Source of the DNA: Kitasatospora sp. MAA4
GTDB taxonomy: Bacteria; Actinomycetota; Actinomycetes; Streptomycetales; Streptomycetaceae
Assembly: GCF_029893355.1 (NCBI RefSeq)
Contig: NZ_JARZAI010000021.1
Span: forward strand, 1-64,000
Length of the DNA stretch: 64,000 nt
Direction: 5' to 3'
In this document: one piece after another, positions 36,208-44,998 of the stretch
How the letters are laid out: every line of letters starts with the position of its first letter
Position numbering within the stretch: position 1 is the stretch's first letter
The notes under the pieces: model-generated
The model's database searches: none
Told to the model about the DNA's origin: nothing
Seen by the model: the letters and a program-made list of their open reading frames with translations, nothing else
Translations under genes and position numbers: made by a program

Positions 36208-36518
36208 GGATGCCTCCTTGGACGCCTGCGGCGCGTGGCTCGCGCCGGGACGAGCGGATGACCGCACATCGCTGCGCGATCACCCCCAGTGTCGCCTTAC
36301 GGGTTTGTACGGCGCCACCATTACCGGATAACGGACCGGGGTGGCTTCTGTCATAGCCCGCTGTGCTTCCTCTATGCCCAGAGGCGTGGTGTGCTGCACT
36401 CGAACGGTTCTCGGGCGGCCCCGGCGGATCGCCTGTTCGTATGACGCGACGATTCGGAGGGCGGCCTGACGGGCGATAGGCTCGTCCGAAACGTGCACTC
36501 TGCAGGAAGGTTCTCCCC
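36208..36518. other. Divergent intergenic region, HNH endonuclease and MscS genes
   Basis: 311 bases of lower GC than its surroundings, which must hold both promoters. A 72-codon minus-strand open frame (36280-36498) exists. It has mixed third-position usage and no ribosome binding site, so it is not called. GCAGGAAGG just before 36519 is the MscS ribosome binding site. Confidence 0.5.
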
Positions 36519-37637
36519 GTGAGTCGGTCCGGATTCCCGGCCCTCCTCCCGCTGGCCTCCGACGGCCACACCTCGACCGGGCTGAATCTGCCCACCAGCG
36601 CCGACCAGGTCACCACCAGCACCAAGCAGGCGGCCAGCTGGCTCGACGCCAACTGGCAGAACTGGGTCGAGGGGGCGGTGCGGATCGTCTTCATCCTCGT
36701 GCTGGCCCTGGTGCTGCGGGCCGTGGTCCGCAAGCTCATCGCGCAGTTGATAGCGCGGATGACCAAGGAGCACGAGAGCGACTCCAGCGAGACCAGCCGG
36801 CTCGGCGGACTGCTGGTCAACACCGAGCGGCGCCACCAGCGCTCCGCGGCGATCGGCTCGGTGCTGCGCAGCGTGGCCTCGTTCAGCATCATGGGCACCG
36901 CCGCGCTGATGATCCTGGCCGCCCTCGGGGTGAACCTGGCACCGCTGCTGGCCAGCGCCGGGGTCGCGGGTGTGGCGATCGGCTTCGGCGCGCGCAACCT
37001 GGTGACGGACTTCCTGTCCGGGGTCTTCATGATCATGGAGGACCAGTACGGCGTCGGGGACGAGATCGACACCGGCGTCGCCAGCGGCACCGTGCTGGAG
37101 GTCGGCCTGCGGGTGACCAAGCTGCGCGGCGCGACCGGCGAGATCTGGTACATCCGCAACGGCGAGGTCAAGCGGATCGCCAACATGAGCCAGGGCTGGT
37201 CGACCGCGACCGTGGACGTCCAGGTCGGCTACCGCGAGGACCTCGACCGGGTGGAGGACCTGATCCTGGACACCGCCGAGGCGCTGGCCAAGGAGGCGCC
37301 GTGGGACGAGCTGCTCTGGGAGCCGGTGCGGGTGCTCGGGGTGGAGTCGGTGGCCGCCGAGACCGTGGTGCTGCGGGTCGAGGCCAAGACCATGCCCGGC
37401 AAGGCGGCGCTGATCACCCGCGGCCTGCGCCAGCGTCTCAAGGCGGCCTTCGACGAGGCCGGGATCAAGCTCCGGGAGGAGCCCACCCCCGCTGCCGCGG
37501 CGCCCGCGCCGGTGGACACCCTGCCGCCCTCGGCGCTGTCCGACCCGGCCTCGGCCCGCTCGCTGGCCACCCGGCCGATACCGATGCCGGTGCAGCACCC
37601 GAGTGAGGACCCGACGAACCCGGTCAAGACGCCGTAG
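36519..37637 (+). CDS. MscS-family mechanosensitive ion channel
   Basis: 372-residue membrane protein that would release solutes on hypo-osmotic shock. Two or three N-terminal helices lead to the pore-lining helix and the conserved junction LLASAGVAGVAIGFGARNLVTDFLSG (about 150-175). The MscS beta domain follows (DQYGVGDEIDTGVASGTVLEVGLRVTKLR). The C-terminal alpha/beta cage domain ends in a Pro/Ala-rich tail. The GTG start has GGAAGG upstream. It is monocistronic with a strong terminator. Confidence 0.93.
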   Translation: MSRSGFPALLPLASDGHTSTGLNLPTSADQVTTSTKQAASWLDANWQNWVEGAVRIVFILVLALVLRAVVRKLIAQLIARMTKEHESDSSETSRLGGLLVNTERRHQRSAAIGSVLRSVASFSIMGTAALMILAALGVNLAPLLASAGVAGVAIGFGARNLVTDFLSGVFMIMEDQYGVGDEIDTGVASGTVLEVGLRVTKLRGATGEIWYIRNGEVKRIANMSQGWSTATVDVQVGYREDLDRVEDLILDTAEALAKEAPWDELLWEPVRVLGVESVAAETVVLRVEAKTMPGKAALITRGLRQRLKAAFDEAGIKLREEPTPAAAAPAPVDTLPPSALSDPASARSLATRPIPMPVQHPSEDPTNPVKTP

Positions 37638-37644
37638 CCCGTTC

Positions 37645-37690
37645 CGAAAGCCCCGCCCCCTGAGGACTTCTCCCGGGGGCGGGGCTTTCG
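37645..37690 (+). terminator. Terminator after the MscS gene
   Basis: 16-bp perfect stem (37645-37660 with 37675-37690) with TTT in the descending arm, eight bases after the stop. Confidence 0.85.
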
Positions 37691-37697
37691 CGTTCTC

Positions 37698-37759
37698 TTG
37701 ACACCCTCCGGAGGCGGGCCCTACCGTCCTCTCAGCGATTGGAAACTTTACTAACAATC
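37698..37759 (+). promoter_or_regulatory. Promoter and candidate ROK operator of the sugar operon
   Basis: TTGACA (37698-37703) and TACCGT (37722-37727) are spaced 18 bases apart. Just downstream of the expected transcription start is GGAAACTTTACTAAC (37741-37755), embedded in outer 5-base inverted repeats GATTG/CAATC (37737-37741 and 37755-37759). The AT-rich block stands out in this GC-rich DNA and is well placed for repression by the ROK protein encoded next. Confidence 0.55.
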
Positions 37760-37801
37760 CTGAGTGGCAAGCAGCACGGCCGACGGAGGAGGATTCAGCA
37801 C

Positions 37802-39013
37802 GTGACCGACAGCACCCGCCCCGCCGCCACCTCCGCCACCGCCGCCCCGCGCCCCGGCACGCCGAGCCGACTGCGGGCGATCAACGACCGCGCCGCGCTC
37901 GACCTGCTGCTGGAGCACGGCCCGCTCTCCCGGACCAGGATCGGCACGCTGACCGGGCTCTCCAAGCCCACCGCCTCCCAGCTGCTGGCCCGGCTGGCGG
38001 CGGCCCAGCTGGTGGTTCCGGTCGGCACCACGGCCGGCGGCCCCGGACCCAACGCCCAGCTGTACCAGGTCAATCCGGCCGCCGGGTACGTGGCCGGACT
38101 GGACGTCAAGCCCACCCACACGCTGTTCGGGGTGGCCGACATCACCGGCCGCACCCTCGCCGAGCACCTGGTCCCCACTCCGCCCCGGCAGGCCGCCGGG
38201 ACCATCCAGCGGCTCGCCGACGGCCTCGCCGAGACGGTCCGGCTTGCGGGGCTCGCCCCCGGCAGCCTGAACGAGATCGTGATCGGCACCCCCGGCGCGC
38301 TCGACCCGGCCACCGGCAAGCTGCGCTACGCCGCGCACCTGCCCGGCTGGCACTCCCCCCGGCTGCCGGCCGAGCTCCAGGCAGCCCTGGGCGCGCCGGT
38401 CTCGATCGAGAACGACGTCAACCTCGCCGCCGTGGCCGAGCGGGTGCTCGGCAGCGCCCGCGGCTGCGAGGACTTCGTGCTGCTCTGGGCCGAGGAGGGC
38501 ATCGGCGCGGCGATCGTGATCGCCGGGCAGCTGCACCGGGGCTTCACCGGCGGCGCCGGCGAGGTCGGCTACATGCCGGTGCCCGGTGCCCCGCTGATCC
38601 GCAACGTCCGCCGGGAGAACTCCGGCGGCTTCCAGGAACTCGCCGGGGCGGACGCGGTGCTCGCACTGGCCAAGGAGCACCGGCTGGCCGGCACCACGGC
38701 CGAGGCGGCGATTGAGCAGGCGCTGGCCACCCCGGGGGCCGGCGACGCGTTCCTCGCCGTCCTGGCCAACCGGCTGGCCACCGGGCTGGCCGCGATCGTC
38801 GCGGTGATCGACCCCGAGCTGGTCGTCCTCTCCGGCGGCATCCCCACCGCCGGGGGCGAGCGGCTGCGCGAGCTCGTCCAGGAGGAGCTGACCGGGTTGG
38901 CCGTGCCGCGCCCGCAGCTGCGCAGCAGCACCGTCCCGGGCTCCCCCGTCCTGCACGGCGCCCTCCAGCGCGCCCTCACCGCCGCGCGGGAGACGGCCTT
39001 CACCACCGGCTGA
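37802..39013 (+). CDS. ROK-family transcriptional regulator
   Basis: 403-residue regulator. A winged helix-turn-helix (LLEHGPLSRTRIGTLTGLSKPTASQLLARLAAAQL, about 38-75) precedes a ROK domain with GLDVKPTHTLFGVAD, VIGTPGALDPATG and the ENDVNLAAVAERVLGSARG segment. The zinc motif of active ROK kinases (CxCGxxGC) is absent, which argues for a purely regulatory protein. GTG 37802 follows GGAGGAGGA. It is the first gene of the locus, 92 bases before the binding-protein gene, and most likely controls the operon in response to the imported sugar or its phosphate. Confidence 0.9.
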   Translation: MTDSTRPAATSATAAPRPGTPSRLRAINDRAALDLLLEHGPLSRTRIGTLTGLSKPTASQLLARLAAAQLVVPVGTTAGGPGPNAQLYQVNPAAGYVAGLDVKPTHTLFGVADITGRTLAEHLVPTPPRQAAGTIQRLADGLAETVRLAGLAPGSLNEIVIGTPGALDPATGKLRYAAHLPGWHSPRLPAELQAALGAPVSIENDVNLAAVAERVLGSARGCEDFVLLWAEEGIGAAIVIAGQLHRGFTGGAGEVGYMPVPGAPLIRNVRRENSGGFQELAGADAVLALAKEHRLAGTTAEAAIEQALATPGAGDAFLAVLANRLATGLAAIVAVIDPELVVLSGGIPTAGGERLRELVQEELTGLAVPRPQLRSSTVPGSPVLHGALQRALTAARETAFTTG

Positions 39014-39105
39014 CCCCACCCCGCCTCGCACCTCCCTTCCCCCCATTCCGCACCCGGGCCGGCAGGCGATGACGCCTGCCCCGGTGTACCCCCAGGAGGA
39101 CCTCC

Positions 39106-40464
39106 GTGCCCAGCACCCGCACCTCTGGACGCACCCGCAGACTGGCTGCCGCCGTGAGCCTGAGCGCCACCGTCGCGCTGCTGGCCGGCGCCTGCACCGG
39201 CACCGACTCCACGGGCGGCAGCGACGACTCCGCCGGCGGCAAGGACGTCACCATCACCTTCTGGCACGGCTGGAGCCAGGACAACGAGACCGGCGCGATC
39301 AACGCCAACATCGCGAACTTCGAGAAGCTGCACCCGAACATCCACGTCAAGGTGGTCGCCAACATCTCGGACGACAAGAGCGAGCAGGCGCTGCGGGCCG
39401 GCGGACCGGACGCGCCGGACGTGGTCTCCTCGTTCACCACCGACAACGTCGGCAAGTTCTGCGACTCCAAGGTCTGGACCGACCTCACGCCCTTCCTGAA
39501 GAAGGACGGCATCGACCCGGCCGCGACCTTCCCCGCGCCGATGCTCAAGTACAGCCAGTTCCAGGGCGATCAGTGCTCACTGCCGCTGGAGGGCGACGCG
39601 TACGGGCTCTACTACAACAAGACCGCCTTCGCCGCCGCCGGCATCACCGCGCCACCCAAAACGCTGAGCGAATTCGACGCCGACGCCGTCAAGTTGACGA
39701 TTCCCAAGGGCGACGGCTTCCAGCAGCTCGGCTTCCTGCCGAACTACCACGGCTACGAGTCCGCGCCCTCGCACTACCTCAGCCAGTGGGGCGCCACGTA
39801 CTTCGGCCCGGACGGCAGGTCGAACATCGCCACCGACCCGTCCGTGACCGCCATGCTGACCTGGCAGAAGAACCTGATCAACCAACTCGGCGGCTTCGAC
39901 AAGCTGGAGAAGTTCCGCACCTCCTTCGGCGACGAGTTCAGCGCCAAGAACCCGTTCGAGACCGGCCAGCTGGCGATGGCCATCGACGGCGAGTGGCGGA
40001 CCGCCTCGATCGCCGACGACAAGGCCACCCTCGACTGGGCCACCGCGCCCTTCCCGGTGCCGGACGCGCTCGCCTCGACGTACGGCCGCGGCTACCAGAC
40101 CGGCACCATCGTCGGGATCGCCCAGGGCAGCACCAAGCAGGCCGCCGCCTGGGAGCTGGTGAAGTACCTGACCACCGACACCGACGCGGTGGTGAGCTTC
40201 GCCAACGCGATCCACAACGTGCCCAGCACCATCGCCGCGCTCAACTCGCCCAAGCTGGACGCCGATCCGAACTTCAAGACCTTCCTGGACATCGCCCGCG
40301 ACCCCAACTCCACCACCACGCCCGCCAGCATCAACGGCGGCGCGTACCAGGTGAGCCTGCAGAACCTCGGCTACGACGTCGAGAGCGGCAAGCAGACCGA
40401 TCTGGCAGCCGGCCTCGCGGCCACCGCCAAGGAGATCGACGCAGCCGTGAACCAGGCGAAGTGA
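39106..40464 (+). CDS. Extracellular sugar-binding lipoprotein (ABC)
   Basis: 452-residue family 1 (MalE-like, CUT1) solute-binding protein. The signal peptide RRLAAAVSLSATVALLAGAC has a lipobox LAGAC, with lipidated Cys30. The mature part starts with the typical VTITFWHGWSQDNETGAINANIANFEKLHP and contains GDAYGLYYNKTAF and AMAIDGEWRTASI. It captures an oligosaccharide for the two permeases that follow. The GTG start is preceded by CAGGAGGAC. No dedicated ATPase is present; such importers in streptomycetes usually share the MsiK-type ATPase encoded elsewhere. Confidence 0.93.
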   Translation: MPSTRTSGRTRRLAAAVSLSATVALLAGACTGTDSTGGSDDSAGGKDVTITFWHGWSQDNETGAINANIANFEKLHPNIHVKVVANISDDKSEQALRAGGPDAPDVVSSFTTDNVGKFCDSKVWTDLTPFLKKDGIDPAATFPAPMLKYSQFQGDQCSLPLEGDAYGLYYNKTAFAAAGITAPPKTLSEFDADAVKLTIPKGDGFQQLGFLPNYHGYESAPSHYLSQWGATYFGPDGRSNIATDPSVTAMLTWQKNLINQLGGFDKLEKFRTSFGDEFSAKNPFETGQLAMAIDGEWRTASIADDKATLDWATAPFPVPDALASTYGRGYQTGTIVGIAQGSTKQAAAWELVKYLTTDTDAVVSFANAIHNVPSTIAALNSPKLDADPNFKTFLDIARDPNSTTTPASINGGAYQVSLQNLGYDVESGKQTDLAAGLAATAKEIDAAVNQAK

Positions 40465-40483
40465 CGGCGGGTGACACGCGCTC

Positions 40484-41479
40484 ATGGCACTCGCACTCGG
40501 CTCGCGTAAGGCCGCCGCCACCGCTCCGACCGCCCTGCCCGTCCCGCCGGCGCTGCGCCGCAAGCGCCGCCGGGAGGCGGCCCGCACGCTGGCCTTCCTC
40601 TCCCCCTGGCTGATCGGCTTCGGCGTCTTCTTCGCCTACCCGCTGCTGTCCACCGTCTACTTCTCCTTCATGAAGTACGACGGGTTCCGGCCGCCGGTCT
40701 TCACCGGGCTGCGGAACTGGACCTACGTCTTCACCGACTACCCGTTCTTCTGGGAGGGGTTGCGCAACACGCTCTGGCTGGTCGTGGTGATGGTGACGCT
40801 GCGGGTGGTCTTCGGCCTGGGCATCGGGCTGCTGGTCACGAAGATCAGGAGCGGCCTGGGCTTCTTCCGCACCGCGTTCTACCTGCCCTACCTGGCACCT
40901 CCGGTGGCCGCCACGATCGCCTTCGCCTTCCTGCTCAACCCCGGCACCGGCCCGGTGGACCACTACCTCGGCAAGCTGGGCCTGCCGCAACCCGGTTGGT
41001 TCAACGACCCGAACTGGTCGAAGCCGGCCCTGACGATGCTGGCCGTGTGGGGCATCGGCGACCTGATGGTGATCTTCATGGCCGCGCTGCTCGACGTGCC
41101 CACCGAGCAGTACGAGGCCGCCGAACTCGACGGCGCGGGCCCCTGGCAGCGGTTCCGCTACGTGACCTTCCCCAACATCTCGCCGATCGTGATGTTCGCG
41201 GTGGTCACCGGCGTGATCCAGACCATGCAGTACTACACCCAGGCGATCGTGGCCGGGCAGGTCGCCAGCGGCATCATCGGCGGCTCCGGCGAGCAGTTCG
41301 AGCCCGGTTACCCGAACGGCTCCACCTGGACCCTGCCGCAGATGGTCTACAACCTCGGCTTCCAGCGCTTCGACACCGGCTCGGCCTGCGTGGTCGCGCT
41401 GATCCTGTTCGCCATCTCGATGGCGTTCACGTCGCTGCTGCTGCGCCGGAAATCCGGCTTCATGTCGGTTGAGGACTAG
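40484..41479 (+). CDS. Sugar ABC permease, MalF type
   Basis: 331-residue permease with six main helices. The first follows a basic N-terminus (RRKRRREAARTLAFLSPWLIGFGVFFAYPL). The EAA loop that contacts the ATPase is EQYEAAELDGAGPWQRFRYVTFPNISP (about 210-236). The ATG lies 20 bases after the binding-protein stop with a poor ribosome binding site, so translation may depend on coupling. It pairs with the MalG-type permease to form the channel. Confidence 0.93.
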   Translation: MALALGSRKAAATAPTALPVPPALRRKRRREAARTLAFLSPWLIGFGVFFAYPLLSTVYFSFMKYDGFRPPVFTGLRNWTYVFTDYPFFWEGLRNTLWLVVVMVTLRVVFGLGIGLLVTKIRSGLGFFRTAFYLPYLAPPVAATIAFAFLLNPGTGPVDHYLGKLGLPQPGWFNDPNWSKPALTMLAVWGIGDLMVIFMAALLDVPTEQYEAAELDGAGPWQRFRYVTFPNISPIVMFAVVTGVIQTMQYYTQAIVAGQVASGIIGGSGEQFEPGYPNGSTWTLPQMVYNLGFQRFDTGSACVVALILFAISMAFTSLLLRRKSGFMSVED

Positions 41480-41490
41480 GAGAGTTCACC

Positions 41491-42354
41491 ATGACCGACA
41501 TCCTCAGCTCGGCGGCCCGGGTGGCCCGCCGCCGTGCGGCACTCCAGTGGGTCGCCGTCCACTCGGTGGCGGTGGTCGCCGCGCTGTTCTTCCTGCTGCC
41601 CTTCGTCTTCGTCTTCCTCACCTCGGTGATGACCGACCGCCAGGCGCTCACCTCCGACTTCTGGCCGCAGCACTGGGAATGGGGCAACTACGCCAAGGCC
41701 TGGGAGACTCCGGGCTTTCTCACCTGGTGGCGCAACACCCTGGTCTACGCCGGCGCGGGCACCGCGCTGACCGTCGTCTCCAGCGTTCCGGTCGCCTACG
41801 CACTGGCCCGATTCCGCTTTCGCGGCCGCAATCTGGCGCTGATGGCGGTCATCTCGATGATGATGCTGCCGCCGCAGGTGACGGTCATTCCGATGTACCT
41901 CTTCTGGGCGAAGCAGCTGCATCTCACCGGTACGCTCTGGCCGTTGATCATTCCGATGGCCTTCGGAGACGCCTTCACCATCTTCCTGCTGCGGCAGTTC
42001 CTGCTGACGATTCCCAAGGAGTACGTGGAGGCGGCCCGGATCGACGGCTGCGGGGACGTGCGGACCCTGCTCCGAGTGATTCTGCCGATGGCCAAGCCGG
42101 CCGTCGCGGCGGTCGCGCTCTTCCAGTTCTTCTACTGCTGGAACGACTACTTCGGGCCGCAGATCTACTCCAGCGAGAACCCCGGGGCCTGGACGCTCTC
42201 CTACGGCCTGGAGTCCTTCAAAAGCGCCCATCACACCAACTGGAACCTCACCATGGCAGCAACCCTCCTCGTCATGGCACCCGTCATCGTTCTGTTCTTC
42301 TTCGCACAAAAGGCCTTCATCGAAGGCGTGACACTGACAGGGGTCAAGGGCTGA
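41491..42354 (+). CDS. Sugar ABC permease, MalG type
   Basis: 287-residue permease with six helices. The EAA loop is KEYVEAARIDGCGDVRTLLRVILPMAKP (about 172-199), and the MalG-like ending is FFFAQKAFIEGVTLTGVKG. The start is 11 bases after the MalF-type gene, with AGGAGAG upstream. The last base of its stop is the first of the GH4 start (TGATG), so the transporter and hydrolase are translationally coupled. Confidence 0.94.
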   Translation: MTDILSSAARVARRRAALQWVAVHSVAVVAALFFLLPFVFVFLTSVMTDRQALTSDFWPQHWEWGNYAKAWETPGFLTWWRNTLVYAGAGTALTVVSSVPVAYALARFRFRGRNLALMAVISMMMLPPQVTVIPMYLFWAKQLHLTGTLWPLIIPMAFGDAFTIFLLRQFLLTIPKEYVEAARIDGCGDVRTLLRVILPMAKPAVAAVALFQFFYCWNDYFGPQIYSSENPGAWTLSYGLESFKSAHHTNWNLTMAATLLVMAPVIVLFFFAQKAFIEGVTLTGVKG

Positions 42355-43640
42355 TGTCTCTCAAACTCTCCATCGTCGGCGGCGGTTCGACGTATACGCC
42401 CGAACTCATCGACGGATTCGCGCGGTTGCGCGACACCCTGCCGATCGCCGAACTGGTCCTGATCGACCCGGCCGCCGAACGCCTGGAACTGATCGGCGCG
42501 TTGGCGCGGCGGATCTTCGCCAAGCAGGGCCACCCGGCCAAGGTGACCACCACCACCGACGTGGACGCCGGGGTGCAGGGCGCGCACGCCGTGCTGCTGC
42601 AACTGCGGGTCGGCGGGCAGGCAGCGCGCAATCAGGACGAGACCTGGCCGCTGGAGTGCGGCTGCGTGGGCCAGGAGACCACCGGCGCGGGCGGGTTGGC
42701 CAAGGCGCTGCGGACCGTGCCGGTCGTGCTGGACATCGCCGAGCGGGTCCGCCGGGCCAACCCCGAGGCGTGGATCGTCGACTTCACCAACCCGGTCGGC
42801 ATCGTCACCCGGGCCCTGCAGAGCGCCGGCCACAAGGCCGTCGGGCTCTGCAACGTGGCCATCGGGTTCCAGCGGAAGTTCGCCCGACACCTGGGCGTCG
42901 CACCGGAGTTGATCCGGCTCGACCATGTCGGCCTGAACCACCTGACCTGGGAGCGCGGGGTCACCCTGCTGGACGCACCGGGCGCGAGCACCGGGCGCGA
43001 GGTGCTGCCGGAGCTGCTGGCCGGCTTCGGCCAGGAGATCTCCGAAGATCTGCTGCTGCCGCTGCCGGTGATCCGGCGGCTGGGCGTGGTGCCCTCCTAC
43101 TACCTGCGCTACTTCTACCAGCACGACCAGGTGGTCGAGGAGTTGAAGGTCAAGGGCTCGCGCGCGGCCGAGGTCAGCGCGATCGAGAAGCAGCTGCTGG
43201 AGCTGTACGCGGACCCGACCCTGGACACCAAGCCGGAGCTGCTCGCCAAGCGCGGCGGCGCCTTCTACTCCGAGGCCGCGGTCAACCTGATCGCCTCGCT
43301 GCTGGGCACCGACGGCGGCACCAGCGTGCAGGTGGTCAACACCCGCAACGACGGCGTGCTGCCCTTCCTGCCGGACGACGCGGTGATCGAGGTGCCGGCC
43401 GAGGTGGACGCGGACGGCGTGCGGCCGCTGCCGCAGCGCCCGGTCGAGCCGCTCTACGCGGGCCTGATCGCCGGCGTCACGGCGTACGAGCAACTCGCCC
43501 TGGAAGCAGCCCTCAAGGGCGGCCGCGACCGGGTCTTCGACGCCCTGCTCGCGCACCCGCTGGTCGGCCAACTCGACCTGGCCGACCGGCTGACCGACCG
43601 CCTGCTCGCCCACAACCGCGAGCACCTGAGCTGGGCGTGA
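42354..43640 (+). CDS. GH4-family 6-phospho-beta-glucosidase
   Basis: 428-residue NAD+- and Mn2+-dependent glycosidase of family GH4. The NAD site is LSIVGGGSTYTPELIDGF at the N-terminus. TNPVGIVTRAL (about 144-154), Cys166 in GLCNVAIGF and His191/His196 in HVGLNHLTW are the expected cofactor and metal region. PSYYLRYFYQHD follows. These enzymes cleave phosphorylated disaccharides by an oxidation-elimination mechanism. Since no PTS gene is nearby, the phosphate presumably comes from the kinase encoded next. The start overlaps the permease stop by one base. Confidence 0.92.
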   Translation: MSLKLSIVGGGSTYTPELIDGFARLRDTLPIAELVLIDPAAERLELIGALARRIFAKQGHPAKVTTTTDVDAGVQGAHAVLLQLRVGGQAARNQDETWPLECGCVGQETTGAGGLAKALRTVPVVLDIAERVRRANPEAWIVDFTNPVGIVTRALQSAGHKAVGLCNVAIGFQRKFARHLGVAPELIRLDHVGLNHLTWERGVTLLDAPGASTGREVLPELLAGFGQEISEDLLLPLPVIRRLGVVPSYYLRYFYQHDQVVEELKVKGSRAAEVSAIEKQLLELYADPTLDTKPELLAKRGGAFYSEAAVNLIASLLGTDGGTSVQVVNTRNDGVLPFLPDDAVIEVPAEVDADGVRPLPQRPVEPLYAGLIAGVTAYEQLALEAALKGGRDRVFDALLAHPLVGQLDLADRLTDRLLAHNREHLSWA

Positions 43641-43651
43641 GAAGAGAACCG

Positions 43652-44692
43652 ATGGACCACCACCACCACCTTCCAGAGCCAACCCTGCCCGGCGTACTGG
43701 CCATCGACGCCGGGAACAGCAAGACCGACGTCGCCCTGGTCGGCGCCGACGGCAGTCTGCTGGGCACCGCCCGCGGCGGCGGCTTCGCACCGCAGCTGCT
43801 CGGCCCGGAGGCCGCCGTCGCCACGCTGGCCCCGCTCGTCGCGGCGGTCGCGGCGCAGGCCCGCCTGCCGGCCGGCGCGGTACTCGCCGGCCATGTCAGC
43901 GCATGCCTGGCCAACGCCGATCTCCCCCTGGAGGAACGGCTGTTGGAGGACGCCATCGCGGCACACGGGTGGGGTCGCAGCAGCGCCGTGGTGAACGACA
44001 CCTTCGGCCTGCTGCGGGCCGGCACCGACACCCCGCGCGGGGTGGCAGTGGTCTGCGGGGCCGGGATCAACTGCGTCGGCCTGCTGCCGGACGGGCGGAC
44101 CGCCCGGTTCCCGGCACTCGGACAGCTGACCGGCGACTGGGGCGGCGGCGGCGGCCTGGCCGCCGAGGCGATGTGGCACGCGACCCGGGCGGAGGACGGC
44201 CGCGGGCCCGGCACGGCGCTCGCCCCGGCCGTCGCCGCGCACTTCGGCCTGCCCAGCGCCGGGGCGGTCGCCGAGGGGGTCCACCTCGGGCAGCTCGGGG
44301 CGGCCCGGCTGCACGAGATCGTCCCGGTGATCTTCCGCTGCGGGGAGGAGGGCGACCCCACCGCGCTGGAGCTGATCGACCGCCAGGCGGACGAGATCGC
44401 CCGGATGGCGCGGGTCGCACTCGCCCGGCTCGGCCTGCTGGACGAGCCCGCGCCGCTGGTGCTCGGCGGCGGGGTGCTGGCCGCCCGGCACCCGCTGCTG
44501 ATGGACAACCTGACCGCGCGGCTGCGGGCGGTAGCCCCGTACGCCGAGCCGCGGATCGTCACCGCGCCGCCGGTCCTGGGCGCGGCCCTGCTGGGCCTGG
44601 ACCGGCTGGCCCAGGCCGGCCAGGGCGGCGGCCCGGACGCCCAGCGCCGGCTGCGCGAGGCGTACGCGGCTCCGACGGCGGTGGCGGCTTAG
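43652..44692 (+). CDS. BadF/BadG-type sugar kinase (N-acetylglucosamine kinase-like)
   Basis: 346-residue ASKHA-fold kinase. The phosphate-1 motif is LAIDAGNSKTDVALVGADG (about 16-34), the phosphate-2 region GVAVVCGAGINCVG (about 129-142) and GQLTGDWGGGGGLAAEAM. The adenosine motif is LVLGGGVLAARHP. This group phosphorylates GlcNAc, glucosamine or disaccharides. It starts eleven bases after the GH4 stop, with GAAGAG upstream. Its place after an ABC importer and GH4 hydrolase suggests it makes the 6-phosphate substrate for GH4, or phosphorylates the freed sugar. It is the last gene before a very long terminator. Confidence 0.9.
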   Translation: MDHHHHLPEPTLPGVLAIDAGNSKTDVALVGADGSLLGTARGGGFAPQLLGPEAAVATLAPLVAAVAAQARLPAGAVLAGHVSACLANADLPLEERLLEDAIAAHGWGRSSAVVNDTFGLLRAGTDTPRGVAVVCGAGINCVGLLPDGRTARFPALGQLTGDWGGGGGLAAEAMWHATRAEDGRGPGTALAPAVAAHFGLPSAGAVAEGVHLGQLGAARLHEIVPVIFRCGEEGDPTALELIDRQADEIARMARVALARLGLLDEPAPLVLGGGVLAARHPLLMDNLTARLRAVAPYAEPRIVTAPPVLGAALLGLDRLAQAGQGGGPDAQRRLREAYAAPTAVAA

Positions 44693-44710
44693 ACCGACGC
44701 TCGAAGTCGC

Positions 44711-44776
44711 ACCAGCACGGGAACGCCCGCGCTCGGACCGTTCGTCAGGTCCGAGCGCGGGCGTTCCCGTGCTGGT
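44711..44776. terminator. Exceptionally long bidirectional terminator
   Basis: Perfect 29-bp inverted repeat (44711-44739 with 44748-44776) and an 8-base loop. It lies between the sugar operon and the convergent small membrane protein gene. The right arm ends one base before the stop codon of that gene at 44777. Confidence 0.92.
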
Positions 44777-44953
44777 TCAGCGAGCCTTGTTCCGTTTCGT
44801 CCAACCAAGCGCGAAGAAAACCAGAAAAGCTGTGAAAGCCGCTCCGCCGAGGATGCTGGCATCATTTCGGGTGGAGTCCCACTCCGCGACGAAGGCGACC
44901 AGTGCCGCCAATGCCAGGAGTCCGACGACGACTGCGGCGGCTACCTGTTTCAT
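44777..44953 (-). CDS. 58-residue two-helix membrane protein, possible immunity protein
   Basis: Small open frame. Two hydrophobic helices (QVAAAVVVGLLALAALVAFV and LGGAAFTAFLVFFALGW) are joined by the polar loop AEWDSTRNDASI, with a basic end TKRNKAR. The ATG at 44953 has GGGTAGG upstream. It is 45 bases after the secreted glycine-rich protein gene on the same strand and closes at a 29-bp terminator. Many bacteriocin immunity proteins are small two-helix membrane proteins placed directly after the toxin gene; that role is inference from size and context. No family is recognised. Confidence 0.7.
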   Translation of the reverse strand: MKQVAAAVVVGLLALAALVAFVAEWDSTRNDASILGGAAFTAFLVFFALGWTKRNKAR

Positions 44954-44998
44954 CGAGCCTACCCTTGTCCGATCCGTTGAGTTCGCCCAGGGAAATGC

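Noticed and set aside
36280..36498. 72-codon minus-strand frame upstream of the HNH gene
   Set aside because: The product looks protein-like, but third codon positions are mixed and no ribosome binding site precedes the GTG, so it is treated as intergenic.
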